Positions 17,101 through 25,453 are shown, counted from the first letter of the stretch. The stretch: DNA of 33,125 nucleotides from Fusobacterium sp. (GCF_030528405.1 NZ_JAUMYY010000019.1:1-33125), one strand, 5' to 3'. Notes: generated by a model from the sequence alone, not told the origin. Numbers and translations: made by a program.

Positions 17101-18327
17101 TTGAAAGAATTTATAAAAAACGATAAAGCTATAGCACTTATAAAAAAAGCAATGGAAAGTAAAATAATTAGCTATGAGGAAATTAACAAGCAACTTAAAG
17201 AGAATTTTCCAGTTGAACAGATAGAAAAACTTATAAGTGGAATGATGGAGCAGGGAATAAAGGTTGTAAATCAAGAAGAGTTAGATGAACTAGAGAAAAA
17301 TGGAGAACTTTATAAAGAGGCAGAGGATGAATTTGTAGATATAGATGAGCAAGATGTAGGAGATTATTTAGAGGAGAGGACCGAAGATACAGAAGCGATT
17401 TTGACAGATTTTGATGAATTTAATCCAGATGAAGTAGAGGATATAAGTGAAGATGAATTAGGTAATGAGAAACTTTTAAATATAGGCGGTAGTGCTAAAG
17501 TTGATGAACCTATAAAAATGTATTTGAGAGAGATAGGGCAAGTTCCTCTATTGACTCATGAAGAGGAGCTAGAGTATGCACAGAAATCCTATGAAGGTGA
17601 TGAAGAAGCAAGTAGAAAATTGATTGAATCTAATTTAAGATTGGTTGTAAGTATAGCAAAGAAACATACAAACAGAGGTTTGAAATTGTTAGATTTAATC
17701 CAAGAAGGAAATATAGGTCTTATGAAAGCAGTTGAAAAGTTTGAATATACAAAGGGATATAAATTTTCAACTTATGCAACTTGGTGGATAAGACAAGCTA
17801 TTACAAGAGCTATAGCTGATCAAGGTAGAACAATTAGAATACCTGTTCATATGATAGAAACTATAAATAAGATAAAAAAAGAATCTAGAATTTATCTGCA
17901 AGAAACAGGAAAAGACGCTTCACCAGAAATTTTAGCAGAGAGGCTTAAAATGGAAGTTGAGAAAATAAAATCTATTCAAGAGATGAATCAGGAGCCGATA
18001 TCTCTTGAAACTCCTGTGGGTAGTGAAGAAGATAGTGAGCTTGGAGATTTCGTAGAAGATAGTAAGACAACTAGCCCTTATGAAGCTACCAATAGAGCTA
18101 TATTGAGAGAAGAATTAGACGCAGTTTTAAAAACTCTTAGTTCAAGAGAAGAAAAAGTATTGAGATACAGATATGGCTTGGATGATAGTTCCCCTAAAAC
18201 TTTAGAAGAAGTTGGAAAAATATTTAATGTAACTAGAGAAAGAATAAGACAAATAGAGGTTAAAGCCTTAAGGAAGCTTAGACATCCAAGTAGAAGAAAA
18301 AAATTGGAAGATTTTAAGGGAGAATAA
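17101..18327 (+). CDS. rpoD: Primary sigma factor, sigma-70 (RpoD/SigA)
   Basis: This is the housekeeping sigma subunit of RNA polymerase. The 408-residue protein has region 1.1 (about 1-60), an acidic linker rich in Asp and Glu (60-130), region 1.2 from [18 protein letters not shown], and region 2 with [35 protein letters not shown] and [16 protein letters not shown]. Region 3 follows, and region 4 ends with the helix-turn-helix [20 protein letters not shown] that reads the -35. Translation appears to start at a TTG: GGGAGG (17088-17093) lies 7 bases before it and no ATG is available there. It follows dnaG closely. The consensus-like promoters seen elsewhere in the window agree with such a factor. 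Confidence 0.96.
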   Translation: MKEFIKNDKAIALIKKAMESKIISYEEINKQLKENFPVEQIEKLISGMMEQGIKVVNQEELDELEKNGELYKEAEDEFVDIDEQDVGDYLEERTEDTEAILTDFDEFNPDEVEDISEDELGNEKLLNIGGSAKVDEPIKMYLREIGQVPLLTHEEELEYAQKSYEGDEEASRKLIESNLRLVVSIAKKHTNRGLKLLDLIQEGNIGLMKAVEKFEYTKGYKFSTYATWWIRQAITRAIADQGRTIRIPVHMIETINKIKKESRIYLQETGKDASPEILAERLKMEVEKIKSIQEMNQEPISLETPVGSEEDSELGDFVEDSKTTSPYEATNRAILREELDAVLKTLSSREEKVLRYRYGLDDSSPKTLEEVGKIFNVTRERIRQIEVKALRKLRHPSRRKKLEDFKGE

Positions 18328-18422
18328 TCTTAAAATGTTAGTGAAACTCAGTAGAATATTAAAAGGAAGCAATTATAAAATATCTACAATAGATGAAAAA
18401 ATTGCTTATAGATGGAGAAAAT

Positions 18423-19199
18423 ATGAAATCTAAGGATATAATAAAAATATTGGAAGAAAAATTTCCTATTGCTAATGCTGAAGAATGGGATAATGTTGGC
18501 TTATTAGTTGGAGATATGAATAAGACAGTTAAAAAAATTCAATTTTCAATTGATGCGACACTAGAAGCTATAGAAAATGCCATAAAAAATAATGTTGATA
18601 TGATAATTACACATCATCCTATAATATTCAAAGCAATAAAATCTATAAGAGAGCAGGAAATTTTAGGTAAAAAATTGAGAAAACTTATAAAAAATGATAT
18701 AGATTTGTATTGTCTTCACACGAACTTAGATTCAACAAGAAATGGTTTAAATGATTGGGTTTTAAAAAAAATAGGAATTGAAAAGTCAAAAATTTTAGAT
18801 TTGAATGAAGAAGAAGATTGTGGTATAGGAAGACTTTATACATTGGATGAAAAAATTGACTTATATAACTATACTAAACAAATAAAAGAAAAATTAGGAA
18901 TAACTAATGTGAGAGTAGTTTCAAAAGATTTTGACCGCTCAATTAAAAAAGTTGCACTTATAAATGGTTCGGCTATGAGCTATTGGAGAATGGCTAAAAG
19001 TAAAGATATAGATTTATTTATAACTGGAGATGTTGCTTATCACGATGCTTTGGATGCTTTAGAAAATGGGCTTAGTATATTGGATTTTGGACACTATGAA
19101 AGTGAGAATTTTTTCTATGAGCTTTTAAAAAAAGACTTGGAATCATTGGGGCTTGAATTGATAGTTTTTAATGATGGACCACTGTTTAAGTTTTTTTAG
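18423..19199 (+). CDS. Nif3-like dinuclear metal-centre protein (YbgI/YqfO family)
   Basis: The 258-residue protein belongs to the widely conserved Nif3 family, which forms hexameric rings with a two-metal site; a GTP cyclohydrolase I type activity and other roles have been proposed, but the physiological function is unsettled. The metal ligands are visible: IITHHPIIF near residues 60-68, CLHTNLDS near 98-104, and the C-terminal FGHYESENF near 222-230 with His and Glu. The start at 18423 is chosen for GGAG 6 bases upstream and because the family begins with K..DII.ILE; an in-frame ATG 30 bases earlier lacks a ribosome site. In many Firmicutes a trmK gene lies between rpoD and this gene; it is absent here. 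Confidence 0.92.
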   Translation: MKSKDIIKILEEKFPIANAEEWDNVGLLVGDMNKTVKKIQFSIDATLEAIENAIKNNVDMIITHHPIIFKAIKSIREQEILGKKLRKLIKNDIDLYCLHTNLDSTRNGLNDWVLKKIGIEKSKILDLNEEEDCGIGRLYTLDEKIDLYNYTKQIKEKLGITNVRVVSKDFDRSIKKVALINGSAMSYWRMAKSKDIDLFITGDVAYHDALDALENGLSILDFGHYESENFFYELLKKDLESLGLELIVFNDGPLFKFF

Positions 19200-19264
19200 A
19201 ATAGTCTTGATAAAATTTCTGATATTTAAATTTAACTGAAATAACATTGGAGAATGGAGATAAG

Positions 19265-19858
19265 ATGAGGAAAATATACACGACAATAATTTTTATAGTT
19301 TTTTCAGTACTTTCTTTTGCTAATTTCAATGACAATTTAAATCTTTTAAAAGAAGAAGATAAAAAAATTGTTGAAGAGAAAATAAAAGAGATTAGTTCAG
19401 AAAAAGGGATTACTATATTTGTAAATACTTTATCAATTGATGAAGGTTTTGCTATATCAGATCCTGAACATGCTATGATACTTAATTTAAAGAAAGCTGA
19501 CGGAGTTAAAAAATTTGAAGTTGAGCTATCTTTTAGTAAAGACATAGATATGGATGACTATAAGGACGAAATGGATGAAGCTCTAACAAGTATGGAAGAA
19601 ATTCTAAAACAAGGGGAATATACAAAATATTTCATAGGTGTTTTAGATGGAGTAGGGACAGTATTGAGAGATATTGAAATAGAACCTCTTAATCAAATGA
19701 CTATGACTAAAGAACAAGAAGAAAAAGGGAATAATATTTATATACTTCTATTAATAGGAGTAATAATTACAGTTATAGGAGCATTCGCTTTGTATAAACT
19801 AGAAAAAAATGATAAGAAAAAGAAAAAGAAAAAAATCAGTCAAAAAAGAGAAAATTAA
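19265..19858 (+). CDS. Membrane-anchored TPM-like domain protein, function unknown
   Basis: The 197-residue product has a signal peptide (residues 1-20, ending SFANF), an extracytoplasmic domain (about 22-150), one membrane helix near 160-180 (NIYILLLIGVIITVIGAFALY) and a short cytoplasmic tail containing seven consecutive Lys. In the domain, the early GITIFVNTLSIDEGF and later VELSFSKDIDMDD, then TKYFIGVLDGVGTVL, follow the pattern of TPM (YgcG/Psb32-type) domains, with the usual single C-terminal anchor; this resemblance is by eye. The start follows GGAGAT. The gene ends only 4 bases before the apparent 5' end of rnpB, so the rnpB promoter probably lies inside it. Confidence 0.75.
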   Translation: MRKIYTTIIFIVFSVLSFANFNDNLNLLKEEDKKIVEEKIKEISSEKGITIFVNTLSIDEGFAISDPEHAMILNLKKADGVKKFEVELSFSKDIDMDDYKDEMDEALTSMEEILKQGEYTKYFIGVLDGVGTVLRDIEIEPLNQMTMTKEQEEKGNNIYILLLIGVIITVIGAFALYKLEKNDKKKKKKKISQKREN

Positions 19859-19862
19859 TGTT

Positions 19863-20193
19863 AAATAGGTATTTGAGTTAATTGCTGCTTAAGCAGAGGA
19901 AAGTCCGGGCTCCATAGAGCAAAAGGGTAGCTAACGGCTACTAAAAGTAATTTTAAGGAAAGTGCCACAGAAAATAACCGCCATTATGGTAAGGGTGAAA
20001 AGGTGGTGTAAGAGACCACCAGTTTTTTAGGAAACTAAAAAAGCTAGGTAAACCCCCTTTGGAGCAAGACTAAATAGGAAGGTGATAGGGGCTGCTCGTC
20101 CTCCTTCAGGGTAAGTCGCTAGAGATTATAAGTGATTATAATTCGAGATAAATAATTAACAAATACAGAACCCGGCTTATTAAATGCCTATTT
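19863..20193 (+). ncRNA. rnpB: RNase P RNA, bacterial class A
   Basis: This is the catalytic RNA that trims tRNA 5' ends. Conserved blocks occur in order: GAGGAAAGTCCGGGCTCC after the first helix, AGGAAAGTGCCACAGAAA with AACCGCC, GGTAAGGGTGAAAAGGTG, AAACCCCC...GGAGCAAG, and ACAGAACCCGGCTTA near the end. The ends are set by helix P1: AAATAGGTATTT (19863-19874) pairs with AAATGCCTATTT (20182-20193), one mismatch. About 331 bases, a fairly compact form. There is no evident terminator before the next gene, whose start is 30 bases on, and no room for a promoter after the upstream stop codon. Confidence 0.95.
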
Positions 20194-20222
20194 TATAAAT
20201 AAGATTAATATGGAGAGAATCT

Positions 20223-21062
20223 ATGAAAAAATTTTTTAAAAAATTATTGTTTTTATTACTTTTTCAAAATTTTTCTTATGCTTTAGTTTTACCAGAAAAT
20301 GACTGGATACAAGAGAATATAAAAGCTAGAGTAAAGTCAATCAAGATTGAAAAAATAGTATATGACTATGAAAATAAAGAAGATAAAACTAAAAGAATAA
20401 TTCACTTTAATGATAAGGGATTTAAGATATCAGAAGAAGTTTATACTGATGAGGGGAATGCTTCCTATAAAGAAAATTATAAATATGATAACAGAGGACT
20501 TTTATATACAGTTTCAGATGATACAGGTGTTGTTATTTTTGATTACAGTTACAAAACAGATAAGTCTGGGAATTTAATTCAGATAAAAACAAAAAGAGAG
20601 AAATCTGAGAGAGAGTTTGAAGAAGAAAAAATAACTTATAATAAAAATGGAAAAAAAATAAGTACAGAACAGAGGTATGGAGAATATAAAGAAATCATAG
20701 TAAGAGAAGGATATATCTATGATGTTAAGGGAAGATTAAAAGAAATAAAAGATGAACTTCATAATAACTCTATTATAAATGAATATAGGGATATAAATAA
20801 AAATTTTATCTCTTATGAAATGACAACATATTTATCAGGGAGAATAATTATATCATACTATGATAAAAATGCTAATAGAATTGAAGAACAGCATTTTAAA
20901 ATTGATGATATGGATAAACCAGTAAAAGAAAATCATTTTTATTATAGTAATACTATAGATAATCATAAAAACTTGTTGGAATTAAAAATTTATGAAGTTA
21001 AAGCTGACACTGGAAGTAAGAAATTAAAAATACTAGAAAAAAGATACTATGAATACTATTAA
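20223..21062 (+). CDS. Secreted protein of unknown function with YD-like repeats
   Basis: The 279-residue product has a signal peptide (about residues 1-20, FLLLFQNFSYA) and no further membrane helix, so it should be periplasmic or surface-exposed. The body is a series of beta-prone segments of about 20-30 residues with recurring Tyr, Asp, Asn and Gly: IHFNDKGFKISEEVY, YKYDNRGLLYTV, YSYKTDKSGNLIQI, ITYNKNGKKISTEQ, YIYDVKGRLKEI, SYYDKNANRIEE. The form is that of YD/RHS-type beta-strand repeats, which usually build wound beta structures. GGAGAG precedes the start. It ends just before a nested hairpin and a terminator. I do not recognise a specific family or role. Confidence 0.75.
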   Translation: MKKFFKKLLFLLLFQNFSYALVLPENDWIQENIKARVKSIKIEKIVYDYENKEDKTKRIIHFNDKGFKISEEVYTDEGNASYKENYKYDNRGLLYTVSDDTGVVIFDYSYKTDKSGNLIQIKTKREKSEREFEEEKITYNKNGKKISTEQRYGEYKEIIVREGYIYDVKGRLKEIKDELHNNSIINEYRDINKNFISYEMTTYLSGRIIISYYDKNANRIEEQHFKIDDMDKPVKENHFYYSNTIDNHKNLLELKIYEVKADTGSKKLKILEKRYYEYY

Positions 21063-21063
21063 A

Positions 21064-21125
21064 GAGAGTGTGAACTTTTTTCTGTAAATTCTATCTTCTA
21101 TGATTAGAATTTTTTCTACACTCTC
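21064..21125. repeat. Nested stem-loop after the secreted-protein gene
   Basis: An outer 8-bp repeat, GAGAGTGT (21064-21071) with ACACTCTC (21118-21125), encloses an inner 8-bp repeat, AAATTCTA (21086-21093) with TAGAATTT (21105-21112). It begins 1 base after the stop codon and lacks its own T run; a true terminator follows at 21133. Confidence 0.55.
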
Positions 21126-21132
21126 ATTAAAT

Positions 21133-21164
21133 AAAAAAGTTGTTGCATTTGCAACAACTTTTTT
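21133..21164. terminator. Bidirectional terminator between convergent genes
   Basis: AAAAAAGTTGTTGCA (21133-21147) and TGCAACAACTTTTTT (21150-21164) are perfect complements with A and T runs on both sides, so it can stop transcription from the secreted-protein gene and from the minus-strand thiolase gene. Confidence 0.9.
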
Positions 21165-21178
21165 ATTTATTTACTCAT

Positions 21179-22387
21179 TTATTTTACATTTTTTAGAATA
21201 AGAGCAGTTCCCATTCCTCCACCTATACATAGAGAAGCTAAACCATAATCAACATCTCTCTTTTTCATTTCATGTATTAAAGTTACTGTAATTCTATTTC
21301 CAGAAGCCCCAACAGGATGTCCTAGAGCTATGGCACCACCATTTACATTTGTCTTATCAGTAAACCATTCTTCAGAAACTCCATGTTCTTTAGAAAGACC
21401 TTTTATAACACCTAATGATTGAGCAGCAAAAGCTTCATTTAATTCTATTAACTTCATATCTTCTAATTTCAGATTAGTTTTAGCGAAAGCCTTTCTTATT
21501 GCAGGGACAGGACCCATACCCATTATTAAAGGATCTACTCCACCAGTACCTGTTGCAACAATTTCAACAAGAGGTTTTAAATTATATTTTTTCACTGCTT
21601 CTTCTGAGGCAAGCATCAAGAAAGAAGCTCCATCATTAAGCCCAGATGCATTACCAGCAGTAACAGAACCATCTTTTTTAAATGCAGGTTTAAGACCAGC
21701 TAATTTTTCTAAGCTAGTTTTTCTGTTAGGGTATTCATCAGTATCAAAAACAATGTCACCTTTCTTATTAGGAATAACCACAGGCACAATTTCATCTTTA
21801 AATTTTCCAGCATCTACCGCAGCTATTGCTTTTTGTTGAGAAGCAAAGGCGAAGGCATCTTGTTCTTCTCTTGAAATAGAGTATTTTTCAGCTATATTTT
21901 CAGCAGTAATACCCATATGAATATTGTGATATGCGTCAGTTAAAGCATCAAATACCATGTGATCTTTCATAACAAGATCAGCCATTTTATGTCCACCTCT
22001 AACAACTCCAGGTAAAACAAAACCAGCACCTGACATACATTCAGTCCCACCAGCTATAACAAGATTTGCCTCTCCAGCTTTTATATTAGAATAAGCAGTT
22101 ATAACTGATTTCATTCCACTACCACATATAATATTTATAGAATAAGCAGGAACTTCAACAGGAATACCAGCTTTTATTGCAACTTGCCTTCCAACACCTT
22201 GAGCTTGTCCAGCTCCTAATACATTTCCAACTATTACTTCATCAATATTAGCTGGGTCAATTTTAGTTTCTTCAACTATATTTTTTACAACTTGAGCACC
22301 GATATCAGCAGGTTTTAAAGATGCTAAAGATCCTAAAAAACTTCCAATTGCTGTTCTTTTTGCTGCTACTACATAAACTTTACTCAT
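21179..22387 (-). CDS. Thiolase (acetyl-CoA C-acetyltransferase)
   Basis: The enzyme condenses two acetyl-CoA to acetoacetyl-CoA or does the reverse. The 402-residue protein carries the acyl-accepting Cys88 in NIICGSGMKSV, the substrate-loop segment NASGLNDGAS, NEAFAAQ, the catalytic His in GGAIALGHPVGASG, and the second Cys in CIGGGMGTA near the end. Length and motifs match degradative/biosynthetic type II thiolases (AtoB/Thl). In fusobacteria this reaction opens the acetyl-CoA route to butyrate or ends the reverse pathway from amino acids. GGAGGAT lies just before the ATG and a minus-strand promoter candidate is at 22438-22466. The next gene upstream is a FabG-type reductase, a natural partner for the acetoacetyl product. 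Confidence 0.95.
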   Translation of the reverse strand: MSKVYVVAAKRTAIGSFLGSLASLKPADIGAQVVKNIVEETKIDPANIDEVIVGNVLGAGQAQGVGRQVAIKAGIPVEVPAYSINIICGSGMKSVITAYSNIKAGEANLVIAGGTECMSGAGFVLPGVVRGGHKMADLVMKDHMVFDALTDAYHNIHMGITAENIAEKYSISREEQDAFAFASQQKAIAAVDAGKFKDEIVPVVIPNKKGDIVFDTDEYPNRKTSLEKLAGLKPAFKKDGSVTAGNASGLNDGASFLMLASEEAVKKYNLKPLVEIVATGTGGVDPLIMGMGPVPAIRKAFAKTNLKLEDMKLIELNEAFAAQSLGVIKGLSKEHGVSEEWFTDKTNVNGGAIALGHPVGASGNRITVTLIHEMKKRDVDYGLASLCIGGGMGTALILKNVK

Positions 22388-22437
22388 TTTAATCCTCCTA
22401 AGATTTCTTAATGTATAAAATTATTCCTCACAATATT

Positions 22438-22466
22438 AGTATAACATATTTTAAAAAATTTTTTAA
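22438..22466 (-). promoter_or_regulatory. Candidate promoter of the thiolase gene
   Basis: On the minus strand an extended -10, TGT plus TATACT (22443-22438), is preceded after 17 bases by a poor -35, TTAAAA (22466-22461). About 50 bases remain to the start codon. The 134-base gap holds nothing else I can support. Confidence 0.45.
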
Positions 22467-22521
22467 TATTTATATCATTTTTATAAATTACTAAAAACTT
22501 AAAAATAATCTATACGGTTAA

Positions 22522-23241
22522 TTATAGCATTAATCCTCCACCTACAGAAATTGTTTCACCACTTATAAATGAAGATTCATCACTTGCTAGGAATAAAACA
22601 GCGTTTGCGATATCTTCAGGTTCTCCAAGTCTTCCAAGTGGAGTGGCATTTAACATTTCCTGAATAGTTTTTTCAGGTAAAACATCTGTCATAGGAGTTC
22701 TTATAAAACCAGGGGCTATACAGTTTGCTCTGACATTTCTAGCTCCTAATTCTTTAGCCCAAGTTTTAGTCATAGCTATAACTCCACCTTTTGTTGCAGC
22801 ATAATTTGTTTGACCTGGATTTCCATGTAGACCAACAACAGAAGAAAGAGTTATAATAGAACCTTTTCTAGCTTTAAACATAGATTTTCCAATGGCTTGA
22901 GTCATATTAAAAACACCTTTTAGATTTACATCAATAACTGCATCCCATTGATCTTCTCCCATTCTCACAAGCAATGCATCCTTAGTAATTCCAGCATTAT
23001 TCACAAGAACATCTATTTTTCCATATTCATTTTCCACTTCTTCAACAAAATTTTTTATAGCTTCTCTGTCAGTAACATTTAAAATTTTATGAACGACATT
23101 TTTTTCTTCATAAGTTGTTTCTCCCATATCACAAGAGATTATAATTTTTGGATTTTCCTTTGCAAGTCTTTGAACTATAGCTCTTCCTATACCTCTTGCA
23201 GAACCTGTTACTACAACGACTTTTCCTTCTATTCTATTCAT
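22522..23241 (-). CDS. fabG: Short-chain reductase, 3-oxoacyl-ACP (or acyl-CoA) reductase FabG type
   Basis: The 239-residue SDR enzyme reduces 3-ketoacyl thioesters. The cofactor motif TGSARGIG lies at residues 12-19, NNAG at 80-83, and the catalytic set is Asn105, Ser133, Tyr146 and Lys150 (YAATK). The end PGFIRTPMTDVLPEKT...SGETISVGGGLML is classic FabG. The ATG at 23241 is chosen because GGAGGT lies 10 bases upstream of it; a TTG five codons earlier would overlap that site. After the second strand it has Asp37 (IIISCDMGE), a position that often favours NADH over NADPH. It has its own strong promoter. Next to a thiolase it could equally reduce acetoacetyl-CoA, so the ACP or CoA substrate is undecided. 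Confidence 0.9.
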   Translation of the reverse strand: MNRIEGKVVVVTGSARGIGRAIVQRLAKENPKIIISCDMGETTYEEKNVVHKILNVTDREAIKNFVEEVENEYGKIDVLVNNAGITKDALLVRMGEDQWDAVIDVNLKGVFNMTQAIGKSMFKARKGSIITLSSVVGLHGNPGQTNYAATKGGVIAMTKTWAKELGARNVRANCIAPGFIRTPMTDVLPEKTIQEMLNATPLGRLGEPEDIANAVLFLASDESSFISGETISVGGGLML

Positions 23242-23278
23242 TGTTATTACCTCCAATTAAAATAATATTACTTATAAA

Positions 23279-23307
23279 AGTATAGTATAAATCTATATTA
23301 TTGTCAA
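23279..23307 (-). promoter_or_regulatory. Strong sigma-70 promoter of fabG
   Basis: A consensus TTGACA (minus strand, 23307-23302), a 17-base spacer and TATACT (23284-23279). A second TATACT overlaps it by one base at 23289-23284. The start codon is about 38 bases downstream. Confidence 0.8.
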
Positions 23308-23351
23308 GAAAACTGAGCTTAAAAGCATTTGTAAAATAAAGAAAAACTTTT

Positions 23352-23367
23352 AATAACAACTGTTATT
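23352..23367 (-). terminator. Weak stem-loop after dtd, possible terminator
   Basis: AATAACA (23352-23358) and TGTTATT (23361-23367) are a perfect 7-bp repeat around 2 bases. On the minus strand a short T-rich stretch follows it. The stem is AT-rich, so termination would be inefficient. Confidence 0.35.
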
Positions 23368-23378
23368 TATGAAAAAAA

Positions 23379-23834
23379 TTATTTTATATTTGCATTATCC
23401 GTATCTATAATTAAAGTTACAGGTCCATCATTTATTAGTTCTACTTTCATATCTGCACCAAATTCTCCCGATTCGGTTTTAATTCCGAAATTTTTAAACT
23501 CTTCTATGAATTTTAAATAGAGTCCTTCTGCTAGTTCTGGTCTAGCTGCCTCAATAAAAGCAGGTCTTCGACCTTTTATGCAGTTTCCGTAGAGAGTAAA
23601 TTGCGAAACAATTAAAATTTCTCCTCTGACATCTTCTAAAGATAGATTCATTTTTCCATTTTCATCTTCAAAAATTCTTAAATCTTTTATTTTATTAGCT
23701 AGCCATTTAAGTTCTTTTTCTGTATCATTGTGTGTAATTCCTAAAAAAATAAGCAAACCTCTATCTATTTTTCCTACAGTTGTTTGATAAATATTCACTT
23801 TAGCCTGTTCAACTCTTTGTATAACTGTTCTCAT
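23379..23834 (-). CDS. dtd: D-aminoacyl-tRNA deacylase
   Basis: Dtd removes D-amino acids, and mischarged glycine, wrongly attached to tRNA, protecting translation. The 151-residue protein shows the two family signatures of the active site: SQFTLYGN near residues 77-84 and the cross-subunit Gly-cisPro motif in NDGPVTLIIDT near 134-144. It begins MRTVIQRVEQAKV, as the family does. The ATG at 23834 is preferred, since GGGGTGA lies 6 bases before it; a GTG three codons upstream overlaps that site. It is divergent from pncB, with about 110 bases between. I could not pick out a clear promoter for it. Confidence 0.94.
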   Translation of the reverse strand: MRTVIQRVEQAKVNIYQTTVGKIDRGLLIFLGITHNDTEKELKWLANKIKDLRIFEDENGKMNLSLEDVRGEILIVSQFTLYGNCIKGRRPAFIEAARPELAEGLYLKFIEEFKNFGIKTESGEFGADMKVELINDGPVTLIIDTDNANIK

Positions 23835-23889
23835 TAAAATCACCCCGATTTTTTTTGTATTAATTTGTTCAAAAAAACCTATATTTTTT

Positions 23890-23917
23890 TTGATTTTATA
23901 AAAAAGTGTGGTATAAT
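23890..23917 (+). promoter_or_regulatory. Promoter of pncB with a palindrome at the transcription start
   Basis: TTGATT (23890-23895), a 16-base spacer and TATAAT (23912-23917) with a TG extension. The palindrome ATTCTA-T-TAGAAT (23916-23928) overlaps the end of the -10 and the likely start point, and could be an operator. Confidence 0.65.
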
Positions 23918-23947
23918 TCTATTAGAATATATGTAAGGTGGTAAAAA

Positions 23948-25453
23948 ATGAATAATAATATTATTTTAACAGAATTTGCAAGAGTAATCAACTCAGATAG
24001 ATATCAGTATACAGAGAGTGATATCTTTCTTATGGAAGGTATGGAAACTAAAGAAGCAGTATTTGATGTTTTTTTCAGAAAAACTGAAGATGGAGGTTTT
24101 GCTGTAGTATCTGGAGTGCATGAAGTATTGCGTTTAATAGAAATTTTAAATAATACTGATGAAGAAGAAAAGAAAAAATATTTTTCAAAGATTTTAGAAG
24201 AGGAACATTTAATAAATTTCTTATCAAAAATTAAGTTTACAGGGAATCTTTATGCTATGAGAGATGGTGAGATAGTTTATCCCAATGAACCAATAATAAC
24301 TATAAAAGCACCATTAATAGAGGCTAAAATATTGGAAACTCCTATTTTAAATATAATAAATATGAATATGGCAATAGCTACAAAGGCATCTATGGTAACA
24401 AGGGCAGCAGCCCCAATTAAGGTTCTATCTTTTGGTAGTAGAAGAGCTCATGGCTTTGATAGTGCTGTTGAAGGAAATAAAGCTGCTATAATAGGGGGAT
24501 GTTATGGGCATTCTAACTTAATGACTGAATATAAATATGGGCTTCCTTCTAATGGAACAATGTCTCATTCTTATATTCAAGCTTTTGGAGTGGGGGCTGA
24601 GGCAGAGAAAAAAGCTTTTATAACTTTTATAAATAATAGAAGAAATAGAGTAAAAAATTCTCTTATTTTACTTATAGATACATATGACACGATAAATATT
24701 GGTATAGAAAATGCAATAAAAGCATTTAAGGAATGTGGAATAGACGATAATTATAAAGGTATTTATGGAATAAGATTAGATTCAGGTGATTTGGCATATC
24801 AATCTAAGAAGTGTAGAAAACGGTTAGATGAAGAAGGTTTTACCAAGGCTATAATAACTTTAACAAATTCTTTGGATGAAAAGCTAATAAGATCTTTAAA
24901 AGAGCAGGGAGCTTGTGTAGATATGTATGGAGTGGGGGATGCTATAGCTGTTAGTAAATCTTATCCTTGCTTTGGAGGTGTTTATAAAATCGTTGAATTG
25001 GAAGAACAACCTCTTATAAAGATATCAGGAGATGTAATAAAAATATCAAATCCTGGTTTTAAAGAAGTCTATAGAATATATGATGAAGAGGGCATAGCTT
25101 ATGCAGACTTAATAACTTTAGTGAAAAAGGATAGCGATAAAGAAAAGCTTCTAAATTATAAGGAATTAGTTATAAGAGATGAGAAATATGAATTTAAAAG
25201 TAGTTTATTGAAAGAAAATTCATATAGTTTTAAAAAATTAACAAGATTATATGTTGAGAAAGGTCAGATAAATAGAAGCTTATATGAGGAATTACTTGAC
25301 ATAATGGACTCTCAAAAATATTATTTTGAATCCCTAGCAACTTTGTCTAACGAGAGAAAGAGATTAGAAAATCCTCATAATTATAAGGTTGACTTATCAA
25401 GTGATTTGATAAAATTAAAATATGATTTAATAAATGAAGCAAAAAATATTTAA
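23948..25453 (+). CDS. pncB: Nicotinate phosphoribosyltransferase
   Basis: This enzyme joins nicotinate and PRPP to nicotinate mononucleotide, with ATP hydrolysis, in NAD salvage (Preiss-Handler pathway). The 501-residue length fits the longer bacterial form. Recognisable segments are SDRYQYTESDIFLMEGM at the N-terminus, FSFGSRR-type core SFGSRRAHGFDSAVEGNKAA with IIGGCYGHSN near residues 160-190, the LLIDTYDT strand, and GIRLDSGDLAYQSKKCR near 275-292 with the phosphoribosyl-binding residues. AAGGTGG precedes the ATG. It has its own promoter and is divergent from dtd. No other NAD genes are nearby. Confidence 0.95.
   Translation: MNNNIILTEFARVINSDRYQYTESDIFLMEGMETKEAVFDVFFRKTEDGGFAVVSGVHEVLRLIEILNNTDEEEKKKYFSKILEEEHLINFLSKIKFTGNLYAMRDGEIVYPNEPIITIKAPLIEAKILETPILNIINMNMAIATKASMVTRAAAPIKVLSFGSRRAHGFDSAVEGNKAAIIGGCYGHSNLMTEYKYGLPSNGTMSHSYIQAFGVGAEAEKKAFITFINNRRNRVKNSLILLIDTYDTINIGIENAIKAFKECGIDDNYKGIYGIRLDSGDLAYQSKKCRKRLDEEGFTKAIITLTNSLDEKLIRSLKEQGACVDMYGVGDAIAVSKSYPCFGGVYKIVELEEQPLIKISGDVIKISNPGFKEVYRIYDEEGIAYADLITLVKKDSDKEKLLNYKELVIRDEKYEFKSSLLKENSYSFKKLTRLYVEKGQINRSLYEELLDIMDSQKYYFESLATLSNERKRLENPHNYKVDLSSDLIKLKYDLINEAKNI

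Noticed and set aside
18367-18407. 8-bp inverted repeat AAGCAATT / AATTGCTT before the Nif3-like gene
   Set aside because: The arms are 25 bases apart, AT-rich and without promoter or T-run context, so chance is likely at this base composition.
18393-18422. Upstream ATG that would lengthen the Nif3-like protein by ten residues
   Set aside because: No ribosome site precedes it, while GGAG is well placed before the ATG at 18423 and the shorter N-terminus fits the family.
19801-19857. Purine-rich repeat-like tract at the end of the TPM-like gene
   Set aside because: It simply encodes the lysine-rich cytoplasmic tail; no regular repeat unit is present.
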